Shown piece after piece: positions 9,073 through 17,708 of a stretch of DNA of 64,000 nt. This DNA is from Spirosoma validum (GTDB taxonomy: Bacteria > Bacteroidota > Bacteroidia > Cytophagales > Spirosomataceae), in the NCBI RefSeq assembly GCF_014699035.1, contig NZ_JACXAA010000001.1, positions 186,001-250,000 of the forward strand. The letters are read 5' to 3'. A program made the position numbers and the translations under genes. Position 1 is the first letter of the stretch. Each line of letters starts with the position of its first letter. The notes beneath the pieces are model-generated. The model was given only the letters and a program-made list of their open reading frames with translations, did not search any database and had not been told where the DNA came from.

Positions 9073-10314
9073 ATGAAGTTTCTTCGTCAGACGTTTGAAA
9101 GTTTCCGATTTGCATGGCAGGCGTTACGTTCGAATCTGCTACGTACCTTACTATCGCTGCTGGGCGTAACGGTGGGCATTTTCGCCATTATTGCCGTTTT
9201 CACCCTGGTCGATTCGCTGGAACGTAACATCCGGGATAGTCTGAATTTCATCGGCGATAAAGTCGTGTATGTTCAAAAATGGCCCTGGACGTTCGAAGCA
9301 CAGGCACAGTGGTGGAAGTATTTTCAATGGCCCGAACCCTCGTACAAAGAGTATCGCTTTCTGAGTGAGCGACTCGAAAATGCACAGGCTGTGGTGGCTA
9401 CAGACGGTAAAGGACGCGTGACGGTCAAAAACGGAAACAACAGCATGGCCGCGCTCATCATAGGCACTACGTTCGACTACGACAAGATTTCGGATGTTCC
9501 TCTTGAAAAAGGACGCTATTTTACTCAACAGGAAGTCGATAATGCCCGTAACGTGACAATCATCGGGTCAGACATTGCAGAAAATCTGTTTCCCGGTCAG
9601 GACCCGGTTGGTAAGGCGCTAAAGATCAAGAACATGAATTTTATGGTGATTGGGCTTCAGCAGAAACAAGGAGAGAGTCTGATTAATGTAAGTGGTAATC
9701 CGGATGTCAAATGCCTGATTCCGTATGGCGCGTTTGCCAAGATGTTTCAGTCTATTAACCCGAGTATTGATATCGCCATAAAAGGCTATGACTCCGATGA
9801 AGGGCTGGTCGAGCTTGAAAGCGAAATTCGGGGACTGCTACGTACCCGGCGTGGATTACGGCCTGTTCAGGACGATAATTTTTCCATCAACCGTCCCGAA
9901 GCGCTGGCATCAGCGATCAGCGGTATTTTTTCGGTGCTGACCATAGCGGGTTGGGTGATCGGCGGGTTTTCGATTCTGATCGGTGGTTTTGGTATTGCCA
10001 ACATCATGTTTGTCAGCGTTAAAGAACGGACTAACCTGATCGGGATTCAGAAATCACTGGGCGCGAAGAATTATTTCATTCTGTTCCAGTTTCTGTTCGA
10101 AGCCGTTCTGTTGAGCCTGGTGGGTGGAATGGCTGGTATTTTCCTGGTTTATCTCTTATCGTTTATGAATCTGGGGAGCTTAGATCTTCAATTAACAACC
10201 GCCAATGTTATGCTCGGTCTCGGCGTTTCGAGCGTCATTGGTATTCTGTCAGGTATCATTCCCGCTTTTACCGCTTCCCGTCTCGACCCCGTCATCGCTA
10301 TCCGGGCGAAATAG
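9073..10314 (+). CDS. MacB/FtsX-type ABC transporter permease
   Basis: This is a 413-residue membrane protein. I start it at the ATG at 9073 (MKFLRQTFESFRFAWQALR). The frame is open from 8941, but the extra 44 residues are not membrane-protein-like. One transmembrane segment follows at ~20-45, then a periplasmic MacB-like domain (~50-280), then three C-terminal segments (~285-405) containing NIMFVSVKERTNLIGIQKSLGA, typical of the FtsX domain. Family members work with an ATPase in efflux or lipoprotein transport. No ATPase gene is in this window, so the partner is elsewhere or encoded separately. Confidence 0.88.
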   Translation: MKFLRQTFESFRFAWQALRSNLLRTLLSLLGVTVGIFAIIAVFTLVDSLERNIRDSLNFIGDKVVYVQKWPWTFEAQAQWWKYFQWPEPSYKEYRFLSERLENAQAVVATDGKGRVTVKNGNNSMAALIIGTTFDYDKISDVPLEKGRYFTQQEVDNARNVTIIGSDIAENLFPGQDPVGKALKIKNMNFMVIGLQQKQGESLINVSGNPDVKCLIPYGAFAKMFQSINPSIDIAIKGYDSDEGLVELESEIRGLLRTRRGLRPVQDDNFSINRPEALASAISGIFSVLTIAGWVIGGFSILIGGFGIANIMFVSVKERTNLIGIQKSLGAKNYFILFQFLFEAVLLSLVGGMAGIFLVYLLSFMNLGSLDLQLTTANVMLGLGVSSVIGILSGIIPAFTASRLDPVIAIRAK

Positions 10315-10381
10315 CAGAGGGCATAGGGTAAAAAAGGTCAATTTTCATTTATCCTATGCCCTTACCCCTATGCCCTCTGCC
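10314..10381. repeat. G-rich dispersed inverted repeat, copy 1
   Basis: The left arm reads GCAGAGGGCATAGGGTA (10314-10330). The right arm, near 10362-10380, is its complement with one extra base, and a second CCTATGCCC phrase lies between. It fills the space between the permease stop and the glgE stop. The same words recur at 11975, 45741, 46184 and 47982. Confidence 0.8.
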
Positions 10382-12415
10382 CTACACCTCAATCTTAAAC
10401 AAGTGCATCGGCAGTGCGTAGGGGTCCAGTTCAACGTAATTTTGTTCACCCTGCCAGATATACTGGGCGCCCGTCAGCAAATCACGAACGGTATACTGTT
10501 GATCGTGTCCCATACCTAACTGCCAGACAGGAACTTGTACTACCCCTACCCGCCGGTTATAGGCATCTGTATTGACAATGATCAGCAATCGATTATCGCC
10601 CGATACTTTTAGATAAGCCATAATCGCGTCATCGTTTACGTTGCAAAACGTCAGGTTATTTGTTGTTTGCAACGCTGGATTTTCGTGACGAATACGATTA
10701 ACAAGCGTAATCAGGTACGTCATCCTGTTAGTTTTCTCCCAGTCCCAATATCGGATTTCGTATTTCTCGGAGTTCAGGTATTCTTCTTTATTCGGGAACG
10801 GTACGTGTTCCATCAGTTCAAACGATGGACCATAAATACCATAATTACTCGACAACGTAGCAGCCATGAAGTAGCGAATCAGGAACTGCGGTTCGTGGCC
10901 ACCCTGTAAACTATAGGGATTAATGTCATGTGTCGTTGGCCAGAAGTTCGGGCGATAATAGTACTTCATTTCGCTCTGGGTCAATTCGGTCATGTATTGT
11001 TCCAGTTCGTATTTCGTGTTACGCCAGGTGTAGTACGTATACGAGTGCGCGAAGCCCCGTTTGCCTAACTCCTGCATCACCTTCGGCTTCGTGAAGGCTT
11101 CTGCCAGAAACAGCATATCCGGAAACTCTTTCTTCACTTCCGCAATGATCCATTCCCAGAAGCTGAACGGCTTCGTATGTGGATTATCGACCCGAACAAT
11201 GCGTACACCCCACGATGCCCACACCAGCAGAACGCGCTTCAGTTCTTCCCAGAGATTCTGCCAGTCGTCCGTCTCGAAATAAACCGGGTAAATATCCTGA
11301 TACTTTTTAGGGGGATTTTCAGCATACTGGATGGTTCCGTCGGGACGTTTCTTAAACCACTCAGGATGTTCTTTGGCCCAGGGGTGGTCAGGAGAGCACT
11401 GGATGGCGAGGTCCATGGCCACTTCCATGCCATAATTGGCTGCAATGGCAACCAAATGCTTAAAATCATCGACCGTACCGAGCTTAGGATGAATAGCATC
11501 ATGCCCACCCTCTTCCGAACCAATGCCATACGGGACACCGGGCTCACCGGGCTGGCAAATGACCGAGTTGTTCTTACCCTTGCGATGGGCCATGCCAATC
11601 GGGTGAATCGGGGGTAGATACAGTACGTCAAACCCCATTCCGGAAATGCGGGGCAGCAGCGCTTCTACATCCCGGAAGGTACCGTGCTGACCCTCTTCCC
11701 GAGCGGCTGAACGTGGGAAAAGGCAATACCACGTACTGAATCCAGCACGAGCCCGATCAACTTCTACGCCTAACTCATTCGCATAGCGGGTAACATGTTG
11801 ACGTTCAGGATGGCGATCGGCATAAAACGTGAACTGATCACTTTCGGCTACAGATACCGCTTCGTCGTAACGACTCTCAGCAGATACATCTGCCCCGGCC
11901 CGAAATAGCGCGGCCATTTCCCGCAACGCCTTCACATCCGCACTTTCCTCAACGGGTTCACTCTTTGCTTTTTTCCCTTTACCCTTTACCCCATGCCCTA
12001 TGCCCCCTGCCCTTGCCAGCATGCCGTCTACGTATTGCGCGCCAGCCAGTAATTCGCTCGTGATCCGTTGACCGTCGGCGACTTTGAGATGGATTTCATG
12101 TTGCCAGGATGCGGGGTGATCAATCCAGGCTTCGATCGTGTATACGTAACGGCCCTGTTTTTCAATCAGAAACGATGCTCCCCAGCGATCGTTCCCCAAC
12201 AACGCCATGGCCATTTCGGTCCACGTAGCATCATCAGTGTGCTTATACAATAGGCGGGCGGCAAGATAATCATGGCCATCGGCAAAAATGTCCGCTTCAA
12301 CCGCCACTACGTCACCGGGAATTGCTTTTATCGGAAATTGGCCTCCATCCAGCTCAGGCGATACGTGCTCGATGACCACGCGCGACTGGCCAGAGAGATT
12401 ATTGGGAAGGTTCAT
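10382..12415 (-). CDS. glgE: Alpha-1,4-glucan:maltose-1-phosphate maltosyltransferase
   Basis: GlgE transfers maltose from maltose-1-phosphate to a growing alpha-glucan in the cytoplasm (trehalose-to-glycogen route). The 677-residue protein is started at the ATG at 12415 (MNLPNNLSGQSRVVIE). A further 14 codons upstream are open but unlikely. The N-terminal domain (~1-200) precedes a GH13_3 barrel: VLYLPPIHPIG, RIVRVDNPHTKP with the nucleophile Asp, LAEAFTKP with the acid/base Glu, and TTHDINPY. Around residues 134-150 the chain contains a Gly/Lys-rich stretch (GGIGHGVKGKGKKAKSE) encoded by a copy of the window's G-rich repeat. No treS, maltokinase or glgB is present here. Confidence 0.93.
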   Translation of the reverse strand: MNLPNNLSGQSRVVIEHVSPELDGGQFPIKAIPGDVVAVEADIFADGHDYLAARLLYKHTDDATWTEMAMALLGNDRWGASFLIEKQGRYVYTIEAWIDHPASWQHEIHLKVADGQRITSELLAGAQYVDGMLARAGGIGHGVKGKGKKAKSEPVEESADVKALREMAALFRAGADVSAESRYDEAVSVAESDQFTFYADRHPERQHVTRYANELGVEVDRARAGFSTWYCLFPRSAAREEGQHGTFRDVEALLPRISGMGFDVLYLPPIHPIGMAHRKGKNNSVICQPGEPGVPYGIGSEEGGHDAIHPKLGTVDDFKHLVAIAANYGMEVAMDLAIQCSPDHPWAKEHPEWFKKRPDGTIQYAENPPKKYQDIYPVYFETDDWQNLWEELKRVLLVWASWGVRIVRVDNPHTKPFSFWEWIIAEVKKEFPDMLFLAEAFTKPKVMQELGKRGFAHSYTYYTWRNTKYELEQYMTELTQSEMKYYYRPNFWPTTHDINPYSLQGGHEPQFLIRYFMAATLSSNYGIYGPSFELMEHVPFPNKEEYLNSEKYEIRYWDWEKTNRMTYLITLVNRIRHENPALQTTNNLTFCNVNDDAIMAYLKVSGDNRLLIIVNTDAYNRRVGVVQVPVWQLGMGHDQQYTVRDLLTGAQYIWQGEQNYVELDPYALPMHLFKIEV
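11975..12014. repeat. G-rich dispersed repeat copy inside the glgE coding region
   Basis: The plus strand reads CCCTTTACCCTTTACCCC, then ATGCCCTATGCCCCCTGCCC, the same vocabulary as the intergenic copies at 10314-10381 and 46184-46276. It stays in frame with glgE and encodes the Gly/Lys-rich linker. Confidence 0.75.
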
Positions 12416-12540
12416 ATAATCAAACGTTAGGTTGACAACTGGCAAACAACAAGGCAATGTTACAAAAAAAGCCGGGTTCTACGGCCCAGCTTATCGATCA
12501 GGCATTCTGGCCAGGCCGACGTATCAACGGCAAGAATGCT

Positions 12541-14052
12541 TCACTTTGCTCCGTCTGTTTTCGCTCCATCGACGGCTAACTGCCCAATGCGATTTCCCCA
12601 GTTGGCACCGGCCTCAATGTCAAACCGATAATTGACCCCACTGTAGAGTCGCGATATACCGGCTTCGATACCCTGCGCATTTAGTTGCGTAGCCTGATCG
12701 GGAAATATGTAAGCCAATACGGTCGATGCGGCTGATGCAATGGTGGCATGATCAGATACGTAGGTGGGGTAATTTGGGATCGTAGTTGCGGTTTTGATAC
12801 TCGCGTCCATTTGCGAAGGGCGCGGCACAAAATAGGTGTAGATCGCGGACCAGGATGCCGTGGCCCCGTCCTGCATAGCCCGATTCAGCAGTGCGTACGT
12901 ACGCGCCGACCGCAGTTCGTTCTGACGGGCATCGCGAATAAGGCCTTCCGCCAGAAAATTCCAGTGGCCCGAAAGCCCATACGTAGCAATGCCGTCATCC
13001 CAATAGCTGGCAATTCGCCATTGTTCACGGGTACGCGTGTTCGCCATATCACGTACTTCGCCTAGCGCTTTCTGAAACTCTGCCGACGTAGTGGCCGGCG
13101 GCAGGCTGGGTTTGGCCTGCAAAACAGCCGTTGAATCGTACCATGTCCTGACCCGTCCGCCCAAAGGCAGCATAGGAGCCAGAACCGGATTTTCTAAGCT
13201 TGTCCACCTTACGTCGTAAGTCGATTTGGCAAGGCCCGTTTGCCAGGTATTGTTCGGGTCATGGGCAGCACTGAACCGATCGTTTTTGGCCCGGTCGATT
13301 ACGGTAGCGGCCACAGTTGCCGCCAGATCTTCGCCCGCTTTGACATCACTCGGAACGCAGGCACCGGCCCATAATCGGCTTTGCTTATGTTCGGCAGCTT
13401 TGGTCTTTAACCAGGCCGTTTCGTTCGGGAATACATAAGCCAGGAGTTGATAGGAGGCTTCAGCTATGGCTGCATCTTCCGATGGGTAGGAAGGTACATT
13501 CAGAACAGGCACACGTGATATCACCCCTTGCGTCTCCAGTGATGGACGATTATACTGGTACTTAGCCCGCCAGGCCACAACCAGCGCATCGTATTGCGCT
13601 ACACTCAACAACGCATAGACCCGGGCTGCAAATGTTGGGCTGGCCATCGGGTTAGCCGGATCGGTGGAGGATAATGTTCCGCTAGTTGGCGTTAAATAAT
13701 TGGGCAACAGATTGTATTTGGCGACCAACTGCCGGGCTATCTGATTCCATCGTCGAACACCGCCGTCGGCCCAGTACGTAACGGCGGTATTCTGTTCAGG
13801 ATTGATACTCAGCAGACCATTTTTTATACCCGTCAGTTCACGCTGATACGTATCCGATGTGGTGGCTGCAGGCTGAGGTACGTTGATATCGGTGGCCGAT
13901 TTAAGCACGATGGTTCGCCAGGCGCCCCCATCCGCATCGACGGTGGCTGCTGATACTAACGGCAAAATTCCTTCGTCGATCGTAGGCTCTTTGCAGGCTA
14001 CTACACTCAGGAACAGGCTACTCAAAATGATGGCTGAAAAAAGCGTTTTCAT
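12541..14052 (-). CDS. Degenerate vanadium haloperoxidase/PAP2-like lipoprotein
   Basis: This 503-residue lipoprotein has the lipobox LSVVAC. It is a paralogue of the protein at 15225-16772 along its whole length (shared WRxIVLKSATDI, TYWADGG, RVYALLSVAQYDALV, PSYPSEDA). The PAP2/vanadium-peroxidase signature is altered. The first-motif Lys is Ile404, SGH is S433-D434-H435, and the vanadate-ligand or nucleophile His is Asn474 in SRLYSGVNYRFD. Arg411, Ser433, His435 and Arg468 remain. It may be inactive, bind another ligand, or use changed chemistry. It lies 36 bp after a beta-barrel gene and is probably co-transcribed with it. Confidence 0.85.
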   Translation of the reverse strand: MKTLFSAIILSSLFLSVVACKEPTIDEGILPLVSAATVDADGGAWRTIVLKSATDINVPQPAATTSDTYQRELTGIKNGLLSINPEQNTAVTYWADGGVRRWNQIARQLVAKYNLLPNYLTPTSGTLSSTDPANPMASPTFAARVYALLSVAQYDALVVAWRAKYQYNRPSLETQGVISRVPVLNVPSYPSEDAAIAEASYQLLAYVFPNETAWLKTKAAEHKQSRLWAGACVPSDVKAGEDLAATVAATVIDRAKNDRFSAAHDPNNTWQTGLAKSTYDVRWTSLENPVLAPMLPLGGRVRTWYDSTAVLQAKPSLPPATTSAEFQKALGEVRDMANTRTREQWRIASYWDDGIATYGLSGHWNFLAEGLIRDARQNELRSARTYALLNRAMQDGATASWSAIYTYFVPRPSQMDASIKTATTIPNYPTYVSDHATIASAASTVLAYIFPDQATQLNAQGIEAGISRLYSGVNYRFDIEAGANWGNRIGQLAVDGAKTDGAK

Positions 14053-14088
14053 AGATTTGTTTATGGCCGTTCAACAACCTCTCTTGAC

Positions 14089-14994
14089 TTATAAACCAAC
14101 GACCAAGCCGCCATCGATCCGGGTGAATTTACCGATATTACGTCCGCTGAGTGTGGCACTATACCCAGCCGTCAGCCCCAATTTACCAACGAGTCGCAGG
14201 TAAGCGGTGGCACCGATCCGCGCAAAGCCAACGGCGTTGGTTGGGAACGGAACACCAGGACCAATATTGGTTCCTTCACTGTGAGGAGTTTGCTGCTGAA
14301 ACCAGGCATCCAGGTAAAACGGTTTCGTTTTGATGCCCGTGCGGATGATCAATTCGGTTACGTCCGGTACGTTAACTTTCGTACCGCTATTCGGATTAAG
14401 TTGACTGGGATCATATGTATTGACGACGTGATCGAGCGAAACCTGCCCGCGCCGGATATAGCCATACTGACCCGTTATAAAGAAAGAACCGGCTTTGTAG
14501 TGTAGCATCGTACGGCCATCCAGGTTCTGCGAACCACGACCAATAGCGACCAGGGCATCGTTCACATAATTCTGCAGCGGCATAGAGTAGCCGACAGCAA
14601 ACAACCACGAAAGTCGTGTTTTGCCAATTTTGTAGTCATAAGCTTCCCAGCGTAACGCAGCCGAAAGATCCTGAAAACCTTCCTGTTTGGGAGTATAGCC
14701 TGCGCTGGCTTCGGTTCGAACGTAGGGAGCCGCTACAATCAGATCCAGGTCGTAGCCCAGTCCATACGAACCGACAAGCGTTACGGCCTGCGTTGTAACC
14801 GTACCCAGATTCGGGTTACGCGTTTCAGTTGTGTTGATGTAGTACATATCATACGTTGCCTGCGACCCAATCAGCGCGAGACTCGCCTTGCGCTGACCGC
14901 GCATGAAGCCATCGATTAATCCCTGAGCACGTATTGATGAGCTGAAGATTGAAATAAGAAACAGAATAACAGCAGTGTAGGCGGTTGATCGCAT
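14089..14994 (-). CDS. Outer-membrane beta-barrel protein, phenol MetA-like
   Basis: This 301-residue protein has a signal peptide (MRSTAYTAVILFLISIFSSSIRA) followed by alternating hydrophobic strands typical of transporter-type barrels. The phrases GTVTTQAVTLVGSYG, APYVRTEASAGYTPKQEGFQD and LSAALRW align well with the barrel at 16784-17680 (GTLTTQSVMVMPAYG, LPYVWTSASAG, GVQDISAWLKV). The fold family is probably the MetA-pathway/DUF transporter class, assigned by eye. A TACTTTTG box upstream (15014-15021) suggests that this gene and the next form their own transcription unit. Confidence 0.75.
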   Translation of the reverse strand: MRSTAYTAVILFLISIFSSSIRAQGLIDGFMRGQRKASLALIGSQATYDMYYINTTETRNPNLGTVTTQAVTLVGSYGLGYDLDLIVAAPYVRTEASAGYTPKQEGFQDLSAALRWEAYDYKIGKTRLSWLFAVGYSMPLQNYVNDALVAIGRGSQNLDGRTMLHYKAGSFFITGQYGYIRRGQVSLDHVVNTYDPSQLNPNSGTKVNVPDVTELIIRTGIKTKPFYLDAWFQQQTPHSEGTNIGPGVPFPTNAVGFARIGATAYLRLVGKLGLTAGYSATLSGRNIGKFTRIDGGLVVGL

Positions 14995-15013
14995 AAGTAC
15001 AAGTTAGCTTGTG

Positions 15014-15021
15014 CAAAAGTA
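15014..15021 (-). promoter_or_regulatory. Possible Bacteroidota -7 element (TACTTTTG)
   Basis: The minus strand reads TACTTTTG 20 bp upstream of the barrel start codon at 14994, matching TAnnTTTG. The -33 element about 20 bp further upstream is not convincing. Confidence 0.4.
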
Positions 15022-15162
15022 GTCGTTGATGATGAGCCTACCTCAGTAACGGTAATTTTCCTCGTAAATGGTACAATTCAGGAATTAAACACAGCACTAC
15101 CGAAAACACGGAGAGGGTCCAGTATGACTTTCTGTATTCTCGGTGGCGTTATGTTTATCCAT

Positions 15163-15198
15163 AAAAAAAGTACCCCGGCCGTAAAACAACCGGGGACT
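15163..15198 (-). terminator. Terminator after the haloperoxidase gene
   Basis: The hairpin has the stem CCCCGG/CCGGGG extended by AGT/ACT with one bulge. A run of seven A on the plus strand (15163-15169) gives a T-tract on the minus strand. It lies 27 bp after the stop at 15225 and separates the two transcription units of the locus. Confidence 0.8.
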
Positions 15199-15224
15199 AT
15201 GGGCAACCTATGAATGGTAAAATC

Positions 15225-16772
15225 TTACAAGCCAGAGCCATCGGCTTTAGCCCGCTCTACGGCATATGCACCAATTTTATTACCGTGTTCCAGACCAGCA
15301 TTTGAATCGAATCGGTAATGAATCAGGCCATATACCCGCGATACCGACGCTTCCGATGCTTCTGCTGCGAATTCGCTGGCCTTATCTGGAAAAATGGCAC
15401 TCAACACCGTAGCGGCCGCAGCCGAGAACGTCGAATGGCCCGACGGATAGGATGGAAAGTTGGGTAGACCCACCGATGTTTTCATACCAAATTGCTGTGG
15501 CCGTGGGTAATAGTAGTAGTACTTCGCGTCCCAACAGCCAACGGCGGCATCCATCGTGGCGGTACCCACCAGCGCCAGCGTCCGGGCCATTCTGACTTCG
15601 CTGTACTGAGCATCGTGAGCGGTATTGGCGGCTGTGCGGTGCCAGTGACCCGGCGGTGTATAACTACCAGCTCCATCCGACCAATAGTTGGCGATACGTG
15701 CCTGATCGCGCGTCTGGCTTTTATTAACTTGACGCAGTTCGTTCATATCTTTCTCGTAATTAGCATCATTGAGGACTGGCGGTGGGCCTGGTCGTAATTT
15801 AATCAGCGTTGTCTTATCGAAATTCCAGGTCTGTACCGCACCGTAGTTGGGCAGCATAGGCGGCCGGGCGGGGCTTTCCTGACTCACCCATACCTCCGCC
15901 AGACCACGATCTTTAGCAGCCTGAATCATCCCAGCCGTAACGGTTTGGTTATTAGCCGCGCTCATGCCATCAGCTCTGGCCCGAGTCATTACCTTCGCAG
16001 CAACGGCACTTCCCAGAGCCTCACCGGCAGCAAGATCACTCTCTACGTTCATGCCTGCCCACAAACGACTGTTACGGTGCTCGGCTAGCTTGGCCTCCAG
16101 ATAGGGAACTTCGCCCGGAAACATGGCTTTCAAAATAACGACAGAAGCCGTTGCAACAACCGCGTCCTCCGACGGGTAGGATGGCAGCGTAGATACCGGT
16201 AATAACGGCTTAAGGGCAGCATCCGTTTTCGCCGGAGCGACCCGATTATACTTATATTTATAGTACCAGGCTGACACCAGTGCATCGTATTGTGCAACAC
16301 TTAGATACGCCAGCGCCCGGGATGCGTAGGGCGGATTCGCAAACGGAAATTTTGGATCAGCCAGCGGGTTAGTGGCATCCGGTACCGGATATTTTCCGTC
16401 GGGCGTTGAAGCAGGCGGAATATTATAGCGGGCGCATAGTTCCCGTCCGATTTCGTTCCAGCGGTAGGCCGCTCCGGCTCCCCAGTACGTAACGGCTGCC
16501 TGCTGATCACTGGTCAGATTCGTCGCTTTCTGTTTCAGACTGGCTACTTCGGCCTGGTATTCGGCAGAGCTTATTGATTTGGGTTCTGCAATCGCAATGT
16601 CCGTGGGCGCTGCCAGTACGTAGGTTTTCCAGTTACCCGCTTTTTCATCTACGTTGGTCGGGGCATAAGCCGACTTTTGGGGCTCATCAATTAATTTACT
16701 ACACGAGACTACTCCAGTGGCTAACCCGGAGAGAATACTGCCTAATGCTAAAAAATAAATATATTTTTTCAT
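15225..16772 (-). CDS. Vanadium-dependent haloperoxidase/PAP2-superfamily lipoprotein
   Basis: This is a 515-residue lipoprotein (signal ending GVVSC). The complete PAP2/vanadium-peroxidase signature is present: K417-x6-R424-P in KYYYYYPRP, P-S444-G445-H446 in YPSGHSTFSAAAATV, and S-R479-x5-H485-x3-D in SRVYGLIHYRFD. Family members bind vanadate for halide oxidation or act as acid phosphatases, and the sequence does not decide which. A periplasmic site is inferred from the lipobox. It is preceded by a barrel gene 11 bp away and is the last gene of a unit starting at 21147. Confidence 0.9.
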   Translation of the reverse strand: MKKYIYFLALGSILSGLATGVVSCSKLIDEPQKSAYAPTNVDEKAGNWKTYVLAAPTDIAIAEPKSISSAEYQAEVASLKQKATNLTSDQQAAVTYWGAGAAYRWNEIGRELCARYNIPPASTPDGKYPVPDATNPLADPKFPFANPPYASRALAYLSVAQYDALVSAWYYKYKYNRVAPAKTDAALKPLLPVSTLPSYPSEDAVVATASVVILKAMFPGEVPYLEAKLAEHRNSRLWAGMNVESDLAAGEALGSAVAAKVMTRARADGMSAANNQTVTAGMIQAAKDRGLAEVWVSQESPARPPMLPNYGAVQTWNFDKTTLIKLRPGPPPVLNDANYEKDMNELRQVNKSQTRDQARIANYWSDGAGSYTPPGHWHRTAANTAHDAQYSEVRMARTLALVGTATMDAAVGCWDAKYYYYYPRPQQFGMKTSVGLPNFPSYPSGHSTFSAAAATVLSAIFPDKASEFAAEASEASVSRVYGLIHYRFDSNAGLEHGNKIGAYAVERAKADGSGL

Positions 16773-16783
16773 GACTCTGATGC

Positions 16784-17680
16784 TTATTTGTTGAAGTTAA
16801 TCTGGTACAATACGCCGACCGTGTAGCTGGTACTCTGACCAACGTTCATTCCATCCACTACGTAACCAACCCGCGCGTTGACACCGATGTGACGAGGCTG
16901 GAATTTACCGTACCAGCCAACCAGGGTCGACTGCATGTTATTCGTGGGGAAAGGCATATCATTCCGGCGAATGTTATCGCCATCGAGACAGGCCGAGCGC
17001 TCGGCAAACACTTCCGTCTGCCATCCTTTCCGCAATACGCCCAGACGAACGGCAGCATCATATACGTTTGGCATACGTACCTGATTCACATTATAAACCC
17101 GGTCGTCGGCCTGGTAAGCGTCCCGGTCGATTTTGATGTTACTACGCCAGCCGTAACTGCCGTGCGCCGTTACGTAGAGACCCGTTGGCGTATGTTTGTA
17201 GTTAGCCAGTAACCGCGCCGTGGCCGTACGGCACTGCATGCCAATCGACATAGGCATAAAATCAGGTACATAGCTCCCGATCGGAATCGAAGCCCCCACG
17301 ATACCGTGAAGCGAAAATCCTCCTACGACTAGTGCTTTTACTTTCAGCCAGGCCGATATATCCTGTACACCGCGCTGACCCATCAGGTTACCGGCGCTGG
17401 CACTGGTCCAGACGTAGGGCAAACTTAGAATGACGTTTACTCGCTTGCTGATACCATAAGCGGGCATAACCATTACGCTCTGTGTCGTTAACGTACCGAT
17501 GTTGAAATTTTCGCGTTTGAACGAATTTTCCCAATACTGGTTCCAGGAGCTGTACCCGTACATACCGGCAACACACAACTGCTTTTTACCCATATAAATG
17601 GCATCATGCGGCATTTGTGCTTTCGCGGCAAAAGGTGTCAGCAGCGCGGCTACGATCAGAAATGTTAAACTTGTTTTCAT
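16784..17680 (-). CDS. Outer-membrane beta-barrel protein, paralogue of 14089-14994
   Basis: This 298-residue protein has the signal peptide MKTSLTFLIVAALLTPFAAKA. It is homologous to the 301-residue barrel downstream over most of its length. Strands alternate in pattern, and it closes with GVLYQINFNK, a typical barrel C-terminus. Its stop is 11 bp before the intact haloperoxidase start and its own start is 28 bp after the TonB-receptor stop, so co-transcription is very likely. Substrate is unknown. Confidence 0.78.
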   Translation of the reverse strand: MKTSLTFLIVAALLTPFAAKAQMPHDAIYMGKKQLCVAGMYGYSSWNQYWENSFKRENFNIGTLTTQSVMVMPAYGISKRVNVILSLPYVWTSASAGNLMGQRGVQDISAWLKVKALVVGGFSLHGIVGASIPIGSYVPDFMPMSIGMQCRTATARLLANYKHTPTGLYVTAHGSYGWRSNIKIDRDAYQADDRVYNVNQVRMPNVYDAAVRLGVLRKGWQTEVFAERSACLDGDNIRRNDMPFPTNNMQSTLVGWYGKFQPRHIGVNARVGYVVDGMNVGQSTSYTVGVLYQINFNK

Positions 17681-17708
17681 TGGTTCACAATAGTTTATTA
17701 CGATGGTA

